DNA of 40,068 nucleotides, from positions 1 to 40,068 of the forward strand of contig PDIP01000091.1 in assembly GCA_002811645.1 (NCBI GenBank), given 5' to 3'. The stretch is from Corallochytrium limacisporum. Taxonomy: Eukaryota; Opisthokonta. Positions 1-10,750 of the stretch are shown here, in pieces. The notes under the pieces are model-generated. The model ran no database searches, was not told where the DNA came from, and worked only from the letters and a program-made list of their open reading frames with translations. The first letter of the stretch is position 1, and every line of letters starts with the position of its first letter. The translations under genes and the position numbers were made by a program.

Positions 1-87
1 AATAGAAAATAGAAAATAGAAAAAAGAGAATCACTGCAAGTTCAACTGCAAGTTCACACACACTATCTCCTACACACCCACAAAATT
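1..87. repeat. Left terminal inverted repeat arm
   Basis: These 87 bases are the exact reverse complement of 39730-39816. The outer part is a short-period A-rich repeat (units like AATAGAA), followed by a direct duplication of CTGCAAGTTCAA/C at about 33-56 and a CA-rich stretch. Identity stops abruptly at base 88, where the left side continues into AT-rich sequence and the right side enters a G-rich tract. The right end continues 252 bases beyond the matched part, so the left end of this sequence is probably incomplete. Terminal inverted repeats of this kind are typical of linear mitochondrial DNAs and invertrons. Confidence 0.93.
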
Positions 88-155
88 TAATTGATTTAAT
101 TTAGTTAAATAAATTAAAGTTTTTTTTATAGTTTAATCTATTTAAATCAATTAAA
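86..155 (-). other. Stem-loop at the 3' end of cob
   Basis: A perfect 14-base inverted repeat, TTTAATTGATTTAA at 86-99 and its complement at 142-155, lies between the cob stop codon and the terminal repeat. The inner arm covers the cob stop. It could end or process the last transcript of the minus-strand block; that role is inferred from position only. Confidence 0.6.
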
Positions 156-1293
156 GTTTTAATAATTTGTTTTCTAGAACTCCTGAAACTGGTATTACTA
201 CTAAGAAATACGCGAAGTATGTTACTGTAGCAATTTGTCCAATTTCAACAAAAGGAGATTCTGGATGAAGTCCTCCAATTCATGTAAGAATTGCAAAGTT
301 AGCGACGAATAATCAGAATAATTTTCGTGAAATAGGTCGGAACGCATTAGATCGAATTTTACTTGTGTGAACGTAAGGTAAAATAAGTAAAATAAGAATT
401 GATCCAACCATAGCTAATACTCCAAGTCCTTTGTTAGGAATTGATCGAAGAATAGCATAAGCGAATAAGAAGTATCATTCCGGAACAATTCTAGCTGGAG
501 TTACAAGTGGTTGTGCAACAACGTAGTTATCAGGGTGTCCTAGTAAGTTAGGTGCGAAGAATACGAATGTTGAGAAGAATAAGAAGAATAGAACCATTCC
601 CATAATATCTTTAGAAGAGTAGTATGGTGTGAATGGAATCTTATCAATATTAGATTCTAATCCTGTTGGGTTATTACTTCCATATTGGTGAAGTGTTAAA
701 ATATGAAGAATAGTGAATAACGCAATAACAAAAGGAAGTAAGAAATGAATAGCAAAGAATCGGTTTAGAGTAGGTTGGTCAACACTGAACCCTCCTCAAA
801 TTCATTGAACAATTTCAGTACCAACAACAGGGATAGCCGATAACATATTAGTAATAACAGTAGCACCTCAGAATGACATTTGTCCTCAAGGTAAAACGTA
901 ACCAATGAAAGATGTTCCCATTAAAAGTAAAAATAGAACAACTCCAATAGCTCATACTAATTCTCGAGGTGATGTATATGATCCATAATACATACCTCGT
1001 GCAGTGTGAATATAAATTAGGATAAAGAACATAGAAGCTCCATTAGCGTGAATATATCGAATAAGTCAACCGAAGCTAACATCTCGCATAATGTGTTCTA
1101 CAGAGTAGAATGCAAGATCAACATGTGCGATATAGTGCATAGCTAGGAAGAAACCGGAAGCGATTTGAACAACTAAGATAATACCTAATAAAGATCCAAA
1201 GTTTCATAATGTACTAATATTAGCAGGTGTAGCATAGTCTACAAGTAAATCATTACCAATTCTAAGAATAGCTTGATTTTTTCGAATCATCAT
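151..1293 (-). CDS. cob: Apocytochrome b
   Basis: Core subunit of respiratory complex III in the inner mitochondrial membrane; it binds both b-type hemes and forms the quinol sites. The 380-residue reading frame is uninterrupted when TGA is read as Trp. Recognisable parts are the N-terminal segment ending NFGSLLG, the heme-ligand helices around [10 protein letters not shown] and [12 protein letters not shown], the helix with HFLLPF and [13 protein letters not shown], and the quinol-site [18 protein letters not shown]. Two consecutive ATGs (1293, 1290) can start it. Near the start an AGA codon sits where LLS(I)xND normally has Ser, in line with AGA as Ser. It is the last gene of the minus-strand block, next to the left telomeric repeat, with tRNA-Pro about 55 bases upstream. 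No intron. Confidence 0.98.
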
Positions 1294-1348
1294 AAATAAA
1301 TTATAAATGATAAATTGTAAAAATATCTCAAATAAGATTGAGAATATT

Positions 1349-1423
1349 TCAGGACAGGAGGAGTCGAACCTCCGAACTAAGGTCCCAAACCCTAGGCCGC
1401 AACCGCACAACGACAATATCCTG
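1349..1423 (-). tRNA. trnP(ugg): tRNA-Pro(UGG)
   Basis: A full cloverleaf can be drawn: acceptor CAGGATA/TGTCCTG, anticodon loop TTTGGGA, T-loop TTCGACT and discriminator A. It lies between nad6 and cob and probably separates their transcripts. Confidence 0.93.
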
Positions 1424-1441
1424 GATTAGTGTGACCAAAAG

Positions 1442-2020
1442 TTATTTTTGTCGTGACAATGCTTTTTTAGGATCAGTATGTGTTTGTTTTCATAATTCCT
1501 GAAAATTTTGGAATTGTGGTTGTGCTGTAGTAGTAAGCACAAGAGCTGCAACCATAGCAATTAATAATAAAATAGATGCAAGGATAACAGCAAAAGGGAA
1601 TTGATTGTAAAGTGCAATTCCAATATAATGTACTGGTTTAAGTGTAGAGATTAATGATGATCATTGTAATGAAACAGGTAAGAACATAGAATCTGATGAT
1701 AATGGAATAACAGCAGATCTAGTTAAAGTAAAGAAAAGGATCCCAAGTAAGAATCCAACAGGCAAGTATCGTGTAAGATTTTCATTAATTTCAATAGTTT
1801 TAATGTGTAGCATCATAACTACAAATAAGAATAAAATAGCAACAGCACCAACAGAAATAATTACAATTAGAGCAGCGATAAAATCGATACCTAAAAATAA
1901 GAATAAAGCAGTGGATGCTACAAAAGTAAGAATAAGTCATAGAACAGAATGAACTGGAATTTTTGAATTAATAACCATCAATGCAGAGAATAGTGCAATT
2001 GAGAAAAAGAATGCTAGCAT
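1442..2020 (-). CDS. nad6: NADH dehydrogenase subunit 6
   Basis: Membrane subunit of respiratory complex I. The 192-residue protein has the most conserved part of the family, a helix reading VGAVAILFLFVVMM preceded by VHSVLWLIL, where the Trp is a TGA codon. A hydrophilic tail rich in Lys and Gln follows the last membrane segment. Its ATG abuts the tRNA-Arg gene upstream (2021-2093), and tRNA-Pro lies 18 bases downstream, so tRNA excision would release the mRNA at both ends. The stop codon is TAA at 1442-1444. Confidence 0.95.
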
Positions 2021-2093
2021 TAGGCAACTGAAGGATTTGAACCCCCATTTCATGGTTCGAAGCCATGCGTTCTACCATTAAACTAAGCAGCCT
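2021..2093 (-). tRNA. trnR(ucg): tRNA-Arg(UCG)
   Basis: Cloverleaf with acceptor AGGCTGC/GTTGCCT (one T-T mismatch), anticodon stem CATGG/CCATG and loop CTTCGAA. Anticodon UCG can read all CGN codons. It is the only Arg tRNA seen, consistent with AGR codons having left Arg in this genome. Confidence 0.92.
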
Positions 2094-2106
2094 GTACTAG
2101 TGTATT

Positions 2107-2188
2107 TCGGAGCGAAGGGACTTGAACCCCCATGAAAGAATTCAATGGTTCCTAAAACCACCGCGTCTACCAATTTCGCCACGCTCCG
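2107..2188 (-). tRNA. trnL(uag): tRNA-Leu(UAG)
   Basis: Class II tRNA with acceptor CGGAGCG/CGCTCCG, anticodon loop TTTAGGA, a long variable arm and T-loop TTCAAGT. It reads CTN Leu codons. Confidence 0.93.
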
Positions 2189-2209
2189 AACACAATAATA
2201 TGATAAGAT

Positions 2210-2282
2210 TGGAGAGAGGAGGACTTGAACCTCCAACCTTCACGATGCAAACATGCTGCACTACCAATTGTGCTATCTCCCC
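2210..2282 (-). tRNA. trnA(ugc): tRNA-Ala(UGC)
   Basis: Acceptor GGGGAGA/TCTCTCC with one G-T pair, anticodon loop TTTGCAT, T-arm GGAGG/CCTCC and discriminator A. Part of the dense tRNA cluster between nad6 and rns. Confidence 0.92.
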
Positions 2283-2305
2283 TATTTAAAGTTAAAATAA
2301 TTAAG

Positions 2306-2376
2306 TTAGGGATAGATGATTCGAACATCTATCAACTCATCCAAAGTGAGCTGCCTTACCATTAGGCCAATCCCTA
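2306..2376 (-). tRNA. trnQ(uug): tRNA-Gln(UUG)
   Basis: Acceptor TAGGGAT/ATCCCTA, anticodon stem GCTCA/TGAGT and loop CTTTGGA (anticodon TTG), T-loop TTCGAAT, discriminator A. Confidence 0.9.
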
Positions 2377-2396
2377 TTGGAGTATTGTAATATGAA

Positions 2397-2468
2397 TAAT
2401 CTCTGAGGGGATCGAACCCTCGACCTACGGTATGTAAGACCGCCGCTCTACCTCTGAGCTAAGAGATT
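2397..2468 (-). tRNA. trnV(uac): tRNA-Val(UAC)
   Basis: Acceptor AATCTCT/AGAGATT, anticodon loop CTTACAT, T-loop TTCGATC, discriminator A. It is the first tRNA downstream of rns on the minus strand; the 60-odd bases between them are A-rich low-complexity sequence. Confidence 0.93.
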
Positions 2469-2532
2469 ATTAAAAATAAAAAAATAAAAATAATAAAAAC
2501 AATAAAAACAATAAGAATAATAAAAATAAATT

Positions 2533-3950
2533 CTGACATCAACACGTTCCCGTATCGGTACCCTGTTACGCCTTAAATCATGTACTCAATAACTTAAGGT
2601 ATAATAGATTAAGTAAAAGAATATCGATTATACACATAAGTCAAGATTCTTCGACCTTGGCGGGCAGTTAGTAGCCCCGAATTGTGGAATTCACCGTGAC
2701 GTGGTAATAAGCGATTACTTTCGATTCCAACTTTACTATTTCGAGTTTCAGCTATCGATCCGAAACTGCAATTTTTATGCTGTGATTGTTATAAGTAGCA
2801 CCTCTGTAGCCCTCTCTATCAAGGGCAAATTGATCTGTCTTAGTTCTCTAGGAATTCTGGTTAACTTATGTAGAGAAGAGTTAACCTACACCCTAATTTG
2901 GCCGAGAGTGGCGTCCGTTAAAGGATCTAACCTAACAACTTAGATCACGGACAGACGACGACCTTGCACCACCTGCGATTTATCATCCTAGATTATAATT
3001 GAGGTAAGATTTCTGGCGTGATTACCAATTAAACGAGATGCTCCACCGAGCATAATTCAGGCTCTCTATTCCTTTGGTTTTTCATCTTGCGATGGTAGTG
3101 GCCGAGCGAGGTAATAATGCGTAAACAACTCCTATTGATTTATTAAGTTCAATGTAGAAGTTTCCCAGAGTTGACAGCATGGACTATAAGGGTCACTAAT
3201 CCTCTTTGATCCCCATGCCTTGGTTGTAGTACGTAGGTATTGTGATGGAAGAAAACGTTAGTTTTTTGGCTGTCCCTCAGTTAAGATATTAATATGGCAA
3301 TAGAAAATCTATGGATTGTTAATCCCTATTTCCATCAAAATTGTGTGAAGTGAAAATAGCCATAAATATATCAAAGTTCTCGACATAGTTTCCAATGCAT
3401 TTAACTGCTAAACTTAAAGTAAATATCAACCGTTCAAATACCCATAAAATATATCCTATTTTTTCTTTGATTGCAATAAAATATTTGTTTAGGTTTCTGT
3501 AAAGTATTTCCAACCCGGAACGCTCGTATAATTCTAATAGGCATGAACCAGCCGTTTAACCGCGTCTGCTGGCACGGCAATTAGACGGTTCTAATAAGAG
3601 TGACTTTCATTTTAAGTAGTACTCTGTCAGTTATTCGTACGTTAAGCAGGATCAAGCTTTCGCTCATTGTCCAAAGTCCTTCACTGCTGCAAGATAAACA
3701 GGCCAGCTCTTTAAGCTGATGTGGGTGCTGAATCACCTAATCATTTAAGTCTATATTACAACTAACGGTCCCTTGTTTTGAGAAAAAAAGTATTAAATAT
3801 ATAATAGATTATCCCTTTTCTATTATCTCTATTAACAAGGTATTACTCACCCTTAAGCTGAATCTATATTTTAGATTCAAACAAGCATGTGTATTCTTTA
3901 ACGTAAGCCTTATTAGAGAGCCAGGATCAAGCTCAGTAGTATTCAAAGAT
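2533..3950 (-). rRNA. rns: Small subunit ribosomal RNA
   Basis: Read on the minus strand, it begins near 3950 with the conserved 5' element GAGCTTGATCCTGGCTC and ends near 2533 with the 3' element GTAACAGGGTACCGATACGG, the equivalent of the decoding-site helix and 3' domain. The span of about 1.4 kb is contiguous, with no sign of fragmentation. An open frame on the opposite strand (2701-2943) is an incidental shadow. Ends are placed by eye and may be off by 10-20 bases. tRNA-Tyr lies just upstream and tRNA-Val downstream. Confidence 0.95.
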
Positions 3951-3963
3951 TATTATGTTTTAT

Positions 3964-4045
3964 TAGGATGGGCAGGACTTGAACCTACAACGTGAAACCA
4001 CAATGGTTTTACAGACCATCGCCAAACCAATTAGGCGTCCATCCT
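3964..4045 (-). tRNA. trnY(gua): tRNA-Tyr(GUA)
   Basis: Acceptor AGGATGG/CCATCCT, anticodon stem ATGGT/ACCAT with loop CTGTAAA (anticodon GTA) and a long variable arm, so it is a class II tRNA-Tyr as in bacteria and many protist mitochondria. It lies between rpl16 and rns. Confidence 0.92.
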
Positions 4046-4078
4046 TGCTTTTTATAGCTATTATAGCTGTTATAGTAG

Positions 4079-4537
4079 TTATGCCAAATTTGCAGGTAAT
4101 GCTTTTTCTTCAAAATGTTTTTGTGAAGGATAACTACCAATTACAACTTTAGAATTAAAGGAAGCTTTAATTTTTTTGGCAGTATATAATGTGGATTTAT
4201 TGTAATGTGGTGAAACAAAAACTCTTGCACCTCCTTTGTTAATTGAAGTTCAGTGGTCCGGTTTCCCCTTACCTTTTCCCATCATAGCTCCTAATGGTTT
4301 TTTAGTTAGTAATAAATTAGGAAAAGGCTGAATGAAAAATGAATATTGTTTCTTTCCACGTTTTTTTAAGGTTGATTTAGCAACCTTAAACATTAGTCAA
4401 ATAATTGAGTGAGGGATTTCTCTCCTTTTTGTTAGATACAGAAAAAAGTTAGCAATAGGAAATGAGGTGTTTGGTAAAGCAGTTTTTCGTTGTCGTTGGA
4501 ATAGTATTCGTTTTTTATTTTTAGGAGTATATGGCAA
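4079..4537 (-). CDS. rpl16: Ribosomal protein L16
   Basis: Component of the large subunit of the mitochondrial ribosome. The 152-residue protein has the conserved C-terminal half of L16, including PFPNLLLTKKPLGAMMGK followed by GKGKPDHW, the part that contacts the A-site region of 23S rRNA in bacteria. The only start that fits the family's N-terminus is TTG at 4537 (first residues M-PYTPKNKKRI), because an in-frame TAG lies directly upstream. It follows ORF661 on the minus strand after a 143-base spacer that holds a stem-loop, and tRNA-Tyr follows it. Confidence 0.9.
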
Positions 4538-4577
4538 CTATAGTTGATAAATTATATATTATTAAATATTGGTGATA

Positions 4578-4649
4578 ATTGAAATACTCCACCCTACCAC
4601 CCCTTACCAATAATTAATATGAAATTATAAAGTAATATAGTATTTCAAT
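4578..4649 (-). other. Stem-loop between ORF661 and rpl16
   Basis: An 11-base perfect inverted repeat (ATTGAAATACT at 4578-4588, complement at 4639-4649), with smaller paired motifs such as ATTGGT/ACCAAT around and inside it, fills the spacer 4538-4680. No gene is seen there. It sits where a tRNA would otherwise separate two genes, so it may be a processing signal; that is inference. Confidence 0.5.
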
Positions 4650-4680
4650 CATGTCAATTTTTAGTTTTTTCTTTTTATAA

Positions 4681-6666
4681 TTAAGATTTTTTAATAAAAT
4701 AATTAGAAATCTCTTGGGATGGTTTGCCGAGTTTTTTATGAGGCATAAGATGTTTCATTATAGCAGGTGTTCAGTCTAAAAAATCATCACCATTGTCATT
4801 AATATATTTTGGTGCATTTTTTATGTTATTTCCCACAATGTTTAAGCTATTCTCTTTATTATATTTGCCTTTAAGATCATCTATAAACTTAAAAAACTCA
4901 GATGATCAATCATTAGTTTTTTTATCAAATTGATAAAAAAATTTTATAACTTGTCATAGGTTAGTATTATATGTATCATCACTTGGTCTATAAACAGTAT
5001 GTTCTTTAGTTGGTTTGAGATAATTAGGGTTAATTGAAAATAATTGTGAAGATAATAATGCTAAATCAAAGTCAAATAAAGTTAATGGAAATGGTGAAAA
5101 AACGTAAAGATATTGTAACATAGCTTGATTATTAGGATTTTCAAAGATATGTTGTGTTCTATAATCTATTTTTTGTGTATTAATAGTTTCTCTTCAGTGG
5201 GTTCCTCCATATTCAGCAGCTAGATGTGCATGAGTTTTTATCATCTCTGTATCAAAAAATACAGGTGAAGGAGGTGTAAGACAATGCTTAAAAGATTTAT
5301 CTTCACCTCATGGGTCAACAGAGTAAGTATTTTGAAGAACATCACCAAAATACGGATATAGTGGATTAGTTCTAACAGGTAGTACTGTATGATCTTTATC
5401 ATTTAGAACAATATTATGTAATCGCATGTGAAGCATATAGGTTGGAATTCCTTCGTTGGTTACCATTTTACTTAACAATTGTAATGCTGGTTTAGTATCT
5501 GGTGTTTTTGTAAGTAGTGTAGATTTGGAAACAATAGAAGGAGGGAAATATTGGAAATTAAGGTTGACTGGCATAGTCTCTTTTAGATTGGGCTGCATAT
5601 ATTCATCTTGTCATCAAAATCCAGCCATACTATCTCAAAAAGCTCGAGAGATTCCTAATTGGTTATTAAAGTATTGTTTTAAATGGTTTGGTATTCCAGG
5701 TCTACCATCTGCTTTTTTATCTACAATATATTGTTGATCATTAATAGTAGGGTTTCCATTTTTTAACAAGATTTCTTTAATGCTTTCTTTATTAGGTCCG
5801 ACTTTATTATATTTCTTAGATTTGAAGCCGTCTTCAAGTCCGGGAATAGATTGTAAAGTGGGATAATAAAAATAACAATTAGACAGAAATTTTACAGGAA
5901 TCCACATAAAGTGTACTCCACTTTTAGAGAGTTGCATTAAGTGCTTGTACATAGCTGCAATTATCTGTGGGTTTTGTCCGCTTTTTTTCAAACATTGAAT
6001 TTCGTAATCAAACGGCTCCCTAAATGATTTCGGCTGAATTAAACAGGGCACTCATGTTCAATGTGGTGAGTAAAATGAGGATCCAATGATTGGTTCATCA
6101 TATCCTTTTTGAATTGGAAATGCCTTATAAAAGCGAGCCTTTAAAGGACCACCTCTAACAATAGGCAAAGTTTTAATATTAGAAAATATGTTATTTTGAA
6201 ATAAGTTATTATAATTATCAATTTTATAACTTATTTGGTAGTTATAACTAGCTTTTTTTCCTGTGTTACCCAACTGTTCATAAATACTATTCTGTTTTAT
6301 TCCTAAATAATTAGTTAAAACAGGAATAGGAGAATATAGCTCATCATTAGAAGTTGGATAAGCATTATATTTAACAGTAGCGTATTTATAATTAGAATTT
6401 TTTTCATTAAGTTGAAGAACCAAAAATAGTTTACCTTTTACTTCACTTAGTTTTATTGATGAATCAAAGGCAATAGATTTAGAAGTGTCTTCAGTAAATT
6501 TAGGTCAGAGAACATTATTAGCTTTTTGTAACTCTGAAGCAATTTTTCTATTCTTATCAGCAGTAACAATAGCTGCTTTTAAAGGAATAGGTACATAAGT
6601 ATCGGAACCGGCAACAAAATTAAATACAATAAGGAATGGCAATTTATCAGATGTATTATTTATCAT
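4681..6666 (-). CDS. Orphan protein of 661 residues (ORF661)
   Basis: A continuous frame of 662 codons when TGA is Trp; under the standard code it appears as several pieces. I do not recognise the protein. It starts M-INNTSDKLPFLIVFNF and ends with a Lys-rich tail. It is mostly soluble-looking, rich in Asn, Lys, Tyr and Pro, with a Trp-rich centre (FWDSMAGFWWQDEY) and a segment of mixed charge. It shows no membrane segments, polymerase motifs or zinc-binding Cys pattern. It lies between tRNA-Ser(UCU) upstream and rpl16 downstream, on the same strand as the respiratory genes. It could be a very divergent mitochondrial protein or a gene brought in by a linear plasmid, like the other large orphan frames here. 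The start ATG at 6666 is the first in frame. Confidence 0.8.
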
Positions 6667-6686
6667 CAAGAATTAATAGTAAAAAA

Positions 6687-6769
6687 CGAGAGGAGGGAGA
6701 TTCGAACTCCCGATGGTGTTACCCAACCCTTAGAAGGGGTTCGCAATAAGCCAACTATGCGATCCTCTC
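6687..6769 (-). tRNA. trnS(ucu): tRNA-Ser(UCU), reading AGA/AGG
   Basis: Acceptor GAGAGGA/TCCTCTC, D-stem GCA/TGC, anticodon stem AACCC/GGGTT, loop CTTCTAA (anticodon TCT), a 13-base variable region that can form a GGT/ACC hairpin, T-arm GGGAG/CTCCC and discriminator G. A UCU anticodon normally means Arg, but the long variable arm and G discriminator are Ser features, and outside the variable arm about 60 of some 70 positions match tRNA-Ser(GCU) at 19091-19173. It is best explained as a duplicate of tRNA-Ser(GCU) with a changed anticodon. It accounts for AGA lying on conserved Ser positions in many proteins of this genome. AGT/AGC have their own tRNA, so this one probably serves only AGR. Confidence 0.92.
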
Positions 6770-6847
6770 ATTCTGTGTCTCTCCATAATAGTATTATTTT
6801 ATTTTAAATGATAATTGTATAGATATAAAATAAATAGATATTAAAAT

Positions 6848-7636
6848 TTATAAACCTGCTCAGAAGTAAACTGATAAATAAACTCCAATTCATGCAACAT
6901 CAAGGAAGTGTCAGTATAAGATAGCTGCTTCTGCTCCTTGGTGGTGATCAACAGTATAATGGTGTCATACTGCTCGCAGTAGTGCAACAAAGATAAATGT
7001 TGTACCAACAATCATATGGCATCCGTGGAATCCTGTTAAAGTGAAGAAAGTAGAACCATAAACACTATCTCTAATTGAGAATGGTGCTTCAAAATATTCG
7101 AATGCCTGAAGTAAAACAAAGATAGCACCTAGAGTGGCAGTAGCTGTTAGACCAGCAATAGTATCTGCTCGGTTACCAGCTAGTAATCCGTGGTGTGCTC
7201 ATGTAACAGTAGCTCCAGATGACAGTAGAATAATTGTATTCAGTAATGGAACTGAAAATGGATCGAAAATTTCTACTCCAGCGGGTGGTCATTGTGCTCC
7301 AATTTCAACAGTTGGAGAAAGAGATGAATGAAAGAAAGCTCAAAAGAATGAGAAGAATACTAAAGCTTCAGAAAGAACAAATAAAATGAAACCTAATTTA
7401 AGTCCTTTTTGAGTAACAAGAGTATGGTCCCCAAGGAATGTAGCTTCTCGTGTAATATCTCGTACTCATACGATAAATGTAAGAGTTAATAAAATAAATG
7501 CTAAAAAAGCTAGTAGTCCACCTTCTAAAAATCGGTGGAATCACATAACTAATCCTGTTGTGAACCCTAAAGCTGCGAATGATGCAACCATTGGTCATGG
7601 TGATGGTGTAACAAGATGATAAGGTTGATGTAAAAT
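6848..7636 (-). CDS. cox3: Cytochrome c oxidase subunit 3
   Basis: Membrane subunit of complex IV. The 262-residue protein has the family hallmarks: [18 protein letters not shown] near the N-terminus, then WWRD-region equivalent FIVWVRDI, FFSFFWAFFHSSL, QWPPAG, and HFHGxHMxVG as [12 protein letters not shown], ending with VDHHQG, WHFLDVAW and VYFWAGL. No ATG precedes the conserved HQPYHLVTP segment; the in-frame codons back to a TAA are TAT AAA AAA TAT ACG ATT TTA, so ATT at 7636 is the likely start. Two stem-loops separate it from cox2 upstream. TAA stop. Confidence 0.96.
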
Positions 7637-7652
7637 CGTATATTTTTTATAT

Positions 7653-7684
7653 TATCAATATTGAAAGTGATATAAATATTGATA
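7653..7684 (-). other. Stem-loop in the cox2-cox3 spacer
   Basis: Ten-base perfect inverted repeat TATCAATATT/AATATTGATA at 7653-7662 and 7675-7684, just upstream of the cox3 start. There is no tRNA between cox2 and cox3, so the hairpin may mark a processing site. Confidence 0.5.
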
Positions 7685-7706
7685 TAGATGTTACTAATAG
7701 AAAAAA

Positions 7707-7736
7707 AATAAAAATATTTATATAAGTATTTTTATT
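7707..7736 (-). other. Stem-loop at the 3' end of cox2
   Basis: Ten-base perfect inverted repeat AATAAAAATA/TATTTTTATT at 7707-7716 and 7727-7736, ending at the cox2 stop codon. With the hairpin at 7653-7684 it makes a double stem-loop in the spacer. Low complexity makes a chance origin possible. Confidence 0.4.
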
Positions 7737-8479
7737 TATTCTTCGAATTGTGCAGTTACTCAAGCAATATAGTCATTAACTTTAGCTGCTTCAATAACAA
7801 TAGGCATACCAGAGTGTTCAACTCCACATAATTCATAACATGCTCCAGCTAGTAGAGTAGGTCGTTTAACTAAGAATGATGATTGGTTAAGTCGTCCTGG
7901 AATGGCATCAATTTTAACTCCTAAAGAAGGAACAGATCATGCATGTAATACATCAGCAGATCCAACAATCATTCGGATATGTGTATTAACAGGAACTACA
8001 ACTCGGTTATCAACTTCGATCATTCGTAGATCAGAGTCTTCTAAGTCATCTTCTGCTACCATATATGAATCGAATTCAAGTCCTTCTCCGTCTTCATTAA
8101 AATAATCAGAGTATTCGTATGATCAGTATCATTGGTGTCCTACAGCTTTAATAGTGATAATAGGTGTAATACATTCATCCATAAGATATAAAAGTTTGAA
8201 TCTTGGGAATGCAATAGCAACTAGAACTAAAGCTGGAGAAATTGTTCAAATAACCTCGATAAGTGATCCGTGTGTCATATGTTTTTCTGAATAAACTTTA
8301 TTAGTATTATTATACTTGATAATAATTCGCATCATTACTCAGAATACTAATGTAACAATACCAACAAGGTAAAACATAATTTGGTCGTGTAAAGATAAGA
8401 TTTCTTCCGCAATAGGTCTGGCTGGATTTTGGAATCCTAGCGCTCATGGTGTTGGGATATCAAATAAAAAATTAAGCAT
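7736..8479 (-). CDS. cox2: Cytochrome c oxidase subunit 2
   Basis: Carries the binuclear CuA centre that accepts electrons from cytochrome c. The 247-residue protein starts with the only suitable ATG (8479, after an in-frame TAA) and has two N-terminal membrane helices, the loop [12 protein letters not shown] (the Ser is an AGA codon where the family has Ser), the aromatic VGHQWYWSYEYSD motif, an acidic insert, [20 protein letters not shown], and the CuA ligands in [13 protein letters not shown] with the partner His in DVLHAW. It follows cox1 on the minus strand. TAA stop. Confidence 0.97.
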
Positions 8480-8578
8480 CTCAAAAAATTAACCATTGTA
8501 AATAATTTGAAGAAAAAGAAATATTAAATTTTCTAATTCTTGTTAAAAATAAACTTAAAATAAATAAGCAATTAAGAT

Positions 8579-8604
8579 ATAATAGATAAGATATTATCTA
8601 TTAT
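8579..8604 (-). other. Stem-loop in the cox1-cox2 spacer
   Basis: An 11-base perfect stem ATAATAGATAA/TTATCTATTAT with loop GATA sits 18 bases downstream of the cox1 stop. It is the clearest of the hairpins that lie where no tRNA separates adjacent minus-strand genes. Confidence 0.65.
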
Positions 8605-8621
8605 ATGTATATATGTATATA

Positions 8622-10283
<1,662 letters not shown>

Positions 10284-10339
10284 TTATTAAGCTGGAGTCA
10301 TGTTAATTTTTATTAAGTTAATTTTAATGGGTTATGTTA

Positions 10340-10414
10340 AGGCGAACTAGAGGATTTGAACCTCTGTCTATAAAGCCACAATCTATTGTTCTAACCAACT
10401 AAACTAAGCCCGCC
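10340..10414 (-). tRNA. trnH(gug): tRNA-His(GUG)
   Basis: Acceptor GGCGGGC/GTTCGCC, anticodon loop TTGTGGC, T-arm AGAGG/CCTCT, with an extra G encoded just 5' of the acceptor as expected for tRNA-His. It lies between atp9 and cox1. Confidence 0.92.
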
Positions 10415-10475
10415 CAGATGTTTTTATTTTTTATTTTGTTTTTTTATTTATTATATTTTAACAACTATGTGTTAA

Positions 10476-10718
<243 letters not shown>

Positions 10719-10750
10719 TTATAAAATTCTATAAATTAAAATTAGTTTAT

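Noticed and set aside
2701-2943. Plus-strand open frame inside rns
   Set aside because: The minus strand here is clearly small-subunit rRNA with conserved 5' and 3' elements.
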